DNA from: an uncultured Verrucomicrobiales bacterium
Lineage (GTDB): Bacteria > Verrucomicrobiota > Verrucomicrobiia > Verrucomicrobiales > Akkermansiaceae
Length of the DNA stretch: 64,000 nucleotides
NCBI GenBank assembly: GCA_937969495.1
Contig: CALBVY010000045.1
Span: 1 to 64,000, forward strand
Direction of reading: 5' to 3'
Made by a program: the position numbers and the translations under genes. This document shows, piece by piece, positions 59,973 to 64,000 of this stretch (the first letter of the stretch is position 1; each line of letters opens with the position of its first letter). The notes under the pieces were generated by a model, which searched no databases, was not told where the DNA came from, and saw only the letters and a list, made by a program, of their open reading frames with translations.

Positions 59973-60812
59973 TTAGTTGAGCTCAATGTTGTCGATTAGC
60001 CTTACATTTCCGTAGAAAACTGCTGTGGCAAGAAGCGCGGGACGTGAAATCTTTGTGATAGGTTGCAGAGTTTCTGAATCCAGGAGTTCTAGATAATCGA
60101 TCTGAGCACTTTCATCTGAACGATCGATGATTTCACGTGCGCTGGATATTAATTTTTCAACGGTCAGTTCACCATTGGAGCATAATTTTCGTGCTGCCAA
60201 GAGGGCACGGCGGATACGTGGTGCATCCGCGTGCTGTGCTTTGGTTAATCGGGTATTCCGTGATGACAGTGCTAGACCACTTGGCTCGCGGACAGTTTCG
60301 ACACCTTCGATTTGCACAGCGAGATTGAGATCTCTGACCATTCTTCGGATGATTGCCAGCTGCTGAAAGTCTTTTTTGCCGAATACACCAATATCTGCAC
60401 GAGTGATATTAAAGAGCTTAAGCACCACTGTGCAAACCCCTTCAAAATGCCCTGGACGCGTGGCACCGCAGAGCCTATTTGAGAGTGAACCTTCGATGAT
60501 ATTCACCGAATGATCTGAATAATAGATAGCATCTGGGGCTGGGGTAAAAACAACATCAGCACCTTGTTCTCGGCATAGCTCTAGATCTTTTTCTAGAGTG
60601 CGGGGATATTTTTCAAGATCACTAGGGTTATTAAATTGAGTGGGGTTTACAAAGATAGTAACGATAACCTCACCTTTTTTTCCGGCTAATGCGCGTGCGC
60701 GGTGGATGAGTTCTAAGTGTCCCTTGTGTAAGGCTCCCATGGTGGGAACGATGATCCGTGGTGCGGTGGTTGTTTTTTTGCAGAAATCGATAGGTTGAGA
60801 AATAACTTTCAT
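59973..60812 (-). CDS. panC: Pantothenate synthetase
   Basis: VPTMGALHKGHLELIHRAR, VTIFVNPTQFNNPSDLEKYPRTLEKDLELC, GVFGKKDFQQLAIIRRMVRDL, LALSSRNTRL. Confidence 0.96.
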   Translation of the reverse strand: MKVISQPIDFCKKTTTAPRIIVPTMGALHKGHLELIHRARALAGKKGEVIVTIFVNPTQFNNPSDLEKYPRTLEKDLELCREQGADVVFTPAPDAIYYSDHSVNIIEGSLSNRLCGATRPGHFEGVCTVVLKLFNITRADIGVFGKKDFQQLAIIRRMVRDLNLAVQIEGVETVREPSGLALSSRNTRLTKAQHADAPRIRRALLAARKLCSNGELTVEKLISSAREIIDRSDESAQIDYLELLDSETLQPITKISRPALLATAVFYGNVRLIDNIELN

Positions 60813-60955
60813 GCTGAGGTGAGGGGATTGGGTGATTCACATGGATAGGAGTTGACGTCACACCCGGTTTTGTGCAGCTTTACGCCGTTCAGCATCTGCG
60901 CGCTTTGCGTTGTGACGTGCTTTAATTATCATCTGAATTATTAAACTATTCCATC

Positions 60956-61570
60956 ATGAAAAAATACCTTAAATTTTCCGCCATGTTTTGTGCGTTGGCT
61001 ATCGTTACTGTCATAGGCGCAGGCAATGCCCAAGCTCAGAAACTTAAAATCGCTACTGTGGATATACAGAAGTTGTTTGATGGTTATTACCGCACAGCAG
61101 AGCAGAATCAGAAGTTTAGTGAAGAGTTTGCCAGGATTCAGAAAGAGGGGAATGAGCGTCTTACAGGTATTCGTGCTCTGGAAGAAACCCTTGTGAAGCT
61201 TAAGAAAAAGATAGAAGATCCTACGCTTTCAGAGAATGTTAGAAAAGATGCTGAAATTGAGTTTAGAAAAAAATTCGATGATGTAAAATCAATGAGAACT
61301 GAGCGAGGTGAGTTTCTTGGCCGCCGTGATCGTGCTTTGAAGGTAAGAAAGCAAGCTAGTCTAAAGGCAACTCTGGAAGAAATCCGGAAGCACATCATTG
61401 ATTACTCGAAAAGTGAGGACGTAGACTTTGTGTTTGATAAATCAGCAGTTAATTTAGGCACGTTACTTTACAGCAAGGATTCCACTGATATTACCCCGGT
61501 GATTTTGAAGATGATCAATAAAGATGCACCTGCTGCGCCTACTGAGCCAGCTGCGCCTGCCGGGCAGTAG
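60956..61570 (+). CDS. OmpH/Skp family protein
   Basis: Signal peptide; LKIATVDIQKLFDGYYRTAEQNQKFSEEFARIQKEGNERL. Confidence 0.88.
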   Translation: MKKYLKFSAMFCALAIVTVIGAGNAQAQKLKIATVDIQKLFDGYYRTAEQNQKFSEEFARIQKEGNERLTGIRALEETLVKLKKKIEDPTLSENVRKDAEIEFRKKFDDVKSMRTERGEFLGRRDRALKVRKQASLKATLEEIRKHIIDYSKSEDVDFVFDKSAVNLGTLLYSKDSTDITPVILKMINKDAPAAPTEPAAPAGQ

Positions 61571-61602
61571 TGTGAACTTCGCCGTATTGTTAAAATTTCA
61601 CC

Positions 61603-61638
61603 ATACCCTTTCCCTGGCTTGGGAGAGGGTATTTTTTT
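61603..61638 (+). terminator. Rho-independent terminator
   Basis: ATACCCTTTCCC-tggctt-GGGAGAGGGTAT followed by TTTTTT. Confidence 0.8.
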
Positions 61639-61743
61639 ATCATCGCCTAGCTTATACGCAGGAGATGCTATTGACGCGAAGGCCGAAAGTATGCACTTTG
61701 AGGGTAAACCAAGATGGTTTTTCGAAGCATTTGATCAGTCAAG

Positions 61744-62343
61744 ATGAACAACGATAGAAAATGGCCCATGATTTTGATTTTGCTGCTTTTAGCTAGTGGT
61801 ATATCTCTGGCGGAAAAGCCAGTAATAGCCACTGTCGATATGCAGAAGCTCTTGAAGGAACACCACCTTACTCTAGCAGCACAAAAGCGTTTTAGTGCCG
61901 ATTATGCCCGTATTCAGAAAAGTATAGATGAGAAATCTGATGAGGTAAAGAAGATGAGGGCTAAGCTGCAGAGTATTGCAGCAGAGATAAAAAAAGAAAA
62001 AATCAGTGAAAAAACTAAGCTGGCTAAGCAGCAAGAGGGGAAATTCATCGCTCAGGAGATAAAAATGACTCTCCGTTTGATAGATGATTTGACTCGTATA
62101 GAGCGGGCTAAAGTGGCTCAGAAAAAAAATACAAGCAAGCAAGCTATCATGGCAGAAATTAAAGAAACCGTGGTGAGCCTCGCTGAAAAAAAGGGCTATG
62201 ATTACGTCTTTGATCAATCAGGTCTCAATACAAACCAAGTAAGCTTTTTTCTTTATTTGAAAGATACCCCTGACATCACCACCTCTATGCTCAAAGAACT
62301 AAATAAGCCTGCACTTGGAGTATTCGAGGCAGACGCTGAGTAA
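61744..62343 (+). CDS. OmpH/Skp family protein
   Basis: Signal peptide; VIATVDMQKLLKEHHLTLAAQKRFSADYARIQKSIDEK; tandem with 60956..61570. Confidence 0.85.
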   Translation: MNNDRKWPMILILLLLASGISLAEKPVIATVDMQKLLKEHHLTLAAQKRFSADYARIQKSIDEKSDEVKKMRAKLQSIAAEIKKEKISEKTKLAKQQEGKFIAQEIKMTLRLIDDLTRIERAKVAQKKNTSKQAIMAEIKETVVSLAEKKGYDYVFDQSGLNTNQVSFFLYLKDTPDITTSMLKELNKPALGVFEADAE

Positions 62344-62350
62344 TTATGCC

Positions 62351-63532
62351 ATGACTCCGCTATTGCGAAAAATTCTTGGAATGAACTGGCTGCTGGTGTT
62401 AACCATGCTGGGTTTGTGTATTTTTGGAGTTTATGCTATTGAAAGTGCAGCGCGTCACTTACCTAATGGTGGTGGCTATTATGCTGAGCGACAGAAAATC
62501 TGGATCATAGGTGGTTGTGTGGTGTTTATGATCACTTCACTTATTGATTATCGTTGGATTCGTTGGCTAGGAATCCCTATGTATCTCGTAGGCCTTACTT
62601 TAATGGTGCTCGCTATGATCAAGGGCAGTGAGGTACATCAGTTGACCTTTGGAGGGTTGTCATTTCAGCCTACTCAGTTTGGTATTGCTGGTGGAATTGT
62701 GCTGATAAGTTCCTTGTTACAAGATTTACCTCGATTACATCCTTTTTTCAGACTGCCTTTTGTTAAAGTAGGTATTATCGCGATACTTGCCGGTCTTCCT
62801 TTTTTGATTGTTGTTAAAATGGGAGATATGGGATCGGCTATGGTCTGGCTCCCTGTGACGGCAGTGATCATGTTTGTTGCTGGGATTCCATACCGTTATT
62901 TGCTAACAATGATGATCATTGGTTTCGGTTGCATTGCTCTGGCTTATTACATCGTTTTACCAAAAGCCTCTGAGCGTGGAGCGGGAAGGATAGAGCTCTA
63001 TCTTGCTATGATGAATGGTCGTGACGTCGATATCAATGGTGACGCTTACGCTCCTCACTGGGTTTCTACCGCAATCGGAAAAGCTGGCTGGAAAGGAGAG
63101 GGCTGGAACGCTACCAAGGAAAACGGATCTTTACATGATAAGAAATACATACCATGGAAAACGGCGCACAATGATTTTATCTTTGCGGTGATTGGTGAAG
63201 AGCAGGGGTTTCGAGGTAGCATGATGCTACTAACAGCTTATTCGCTGCTTTTGATCCAATGTTTGTTTATTGCCTTCTACAGTAGAGATAGCTCTGGACG
63301 TATTATTGCTGCTGCAGTTGTGGCACTTTTATTTGCCCATATTTTTGAAAATATCGGCATGTGTGTATTACTGACCCCGATTACAGGTATTCCTCTGCCT
63401 TTGGTGAGTTATTCGGGAACTTTTGTGCTGATGTGTATGTTCCTGTTAGGTTTGGTGCAGAGTGTCTGGGTGCATAGAAACAAAAACTTGTCAGAAGATA
63501 AGGAAGAAACATCAGGACGTTTTCATTTCTAG
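62351..63532 (+). CDS. RodA/FtsW/SpoVE (SEDS) family protein
   Basis: Multi-TM; YYAERQKIWIIGGCVVFMI, HNDFIFAVIGEEQGFRGS, ENIGMCVLLTPITGIPLPLVSYSGT; in-frame ATG at 62351. Confidence 0.92.
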   Translation: MTPLLRKILGMNWLLVLTMLGLCIFGVYAIESAARHLPNGGGYYAERQKIWIIGGCVVFMITSLIDYRWIRWLGIPMYLVGLTLMVLAMIKGSEVHQLTFGGLSFQPTQFGIAGGIVLISSLLQDLPRLHPFFRLPFVKVGIIAILAGLPFLIVVKMGDMGSAMVWLPVTAVIMFVAGIPYRYLLTMMIIGFGCIALAYYIVLPKASERGAGRIELYLAMMNGRDVDINGDAYAPHWVSTAIGKAGWKGEGWNATKENGSLHDKKYIPWKTAHNDFIFAVIGEEQGFRGSMMLLTAYSLLLIQCLFIAFYSRDSSGRIIAAAVVALLFAHIFENIGMCVLLTPITGIPLPLVSYSGTFVLMCMFLLGLVQSVWVHRNKNLSEDKEETSGRFHF

Positions 63533-63575
63533 CACTTTCAGATTTGTGGGGCATAAGGTTGTTATCCTCTGCTCC

Positions 63576-63629
63576 TTTAACCCAGAGTATGCATTGGATT
63601 TTGAAGGAAATACATAATCTTGGGTTAAA
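63576..63629. repeat. Imperfect inverted repeat
   Basis: TTTAACCCAGAGTATG ... CATAATCTTGGGTTAAA. Confidence 0.55.
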
Positions 63630-63774
63630 CGGTTGCTTCAAATCGGCACCATCCCCGAGTAATTCCCGACTTAGGTTACTAAAGCTGTGAAATGATATTG
63701 CTCTAGCCAAGATCAGCGACATTAGCAAAGTGGCTCTGATCCAAATTTATAAGTTAGGAATTACATTCTAGATT

Positions 63775-64000
63775 CTACTGACCAGATAATTTTTCAGCTC
63801 GCTGCTGGCTCTCTTCTGATAGGAGTGAAAGCTTAAATGTCAGGGTTTTTCCATCTTCTTTTCTCAGGGTGATTAGTTCGCCATTGAGAGAAATGAAAGT
63901 AGCACGAATAGACTTTCCGCCTTGGGCGCTTTGCCACTCCTCAATCTCGGCTTTTTCTTTAGGCGTGGACTCTTGACCACTGCCAGAGAGAAAACGTGCG
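63775..64000 (-). CDS. C-terminal part of an SHD1-like domain protein (runs off window)
   Basis: Minus frame ARFLSGSGQESTPKEKAEIEEWQSAQGGKSIRATFISLNGELITLRKEDGKTLTFKLSLLSEESQQRAEKLSGQ*; W-S-x-x-G-x-x-I-x-A-x-F plus DGK pattern. Confidence 0.6.
   Translation of the reverse strand, partial: ARFLSGSGQESTPKEKAEIEEWQSAQGGKSIRATFISLNGELITLRKEDGKTLTFKLSLLSEESQQRAEKLSGQ

Overview
Most of this 64-kb window is an ordinary, gene-dense bacterial chromosome. Gene content and order (secDF-yajC-tgt, clpX-clpP-tig, skp-lpxD, SHD1-like protein, near-absence of Shine-Dalgarno sites) suggest Verrucomicrobia/PVC, but that is inference. The left ~4 kb is the end of an integrated mobile element next to tRNA-Asn(GTT). 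It carries a tyrosine recombinase, a small HTH-like protein, an ECF-type sigma factor, a 22-bp iteron array and a Rep_3-type initiator. Two UGA-recoding observations stand out, and the ORF track misses or breaks both. (1) The Rep_3 frame (956 to 1, minus strand) is open for its whole visible length except for four in-frame TGA codons, with no TAA, TAG or frameshift. (2) An unannotated 72-aa SelW/Rdx-like protein at 32275..32493 has a CxxU motif with in-frame TGA and a well-placed bacterial SECIS-like hairpin. Other points of interest are a type III PKS / FAD oxidoreductase / methyltransferase cluster, an rtcBA-rtcR RNA-repair locus with a sigma-54-like promoter, a truncated hydrolase remnant, a double-HMA secreted protein beside a Cys-rich mini-lipoprotein, and three OmpH/Skp paralogs.
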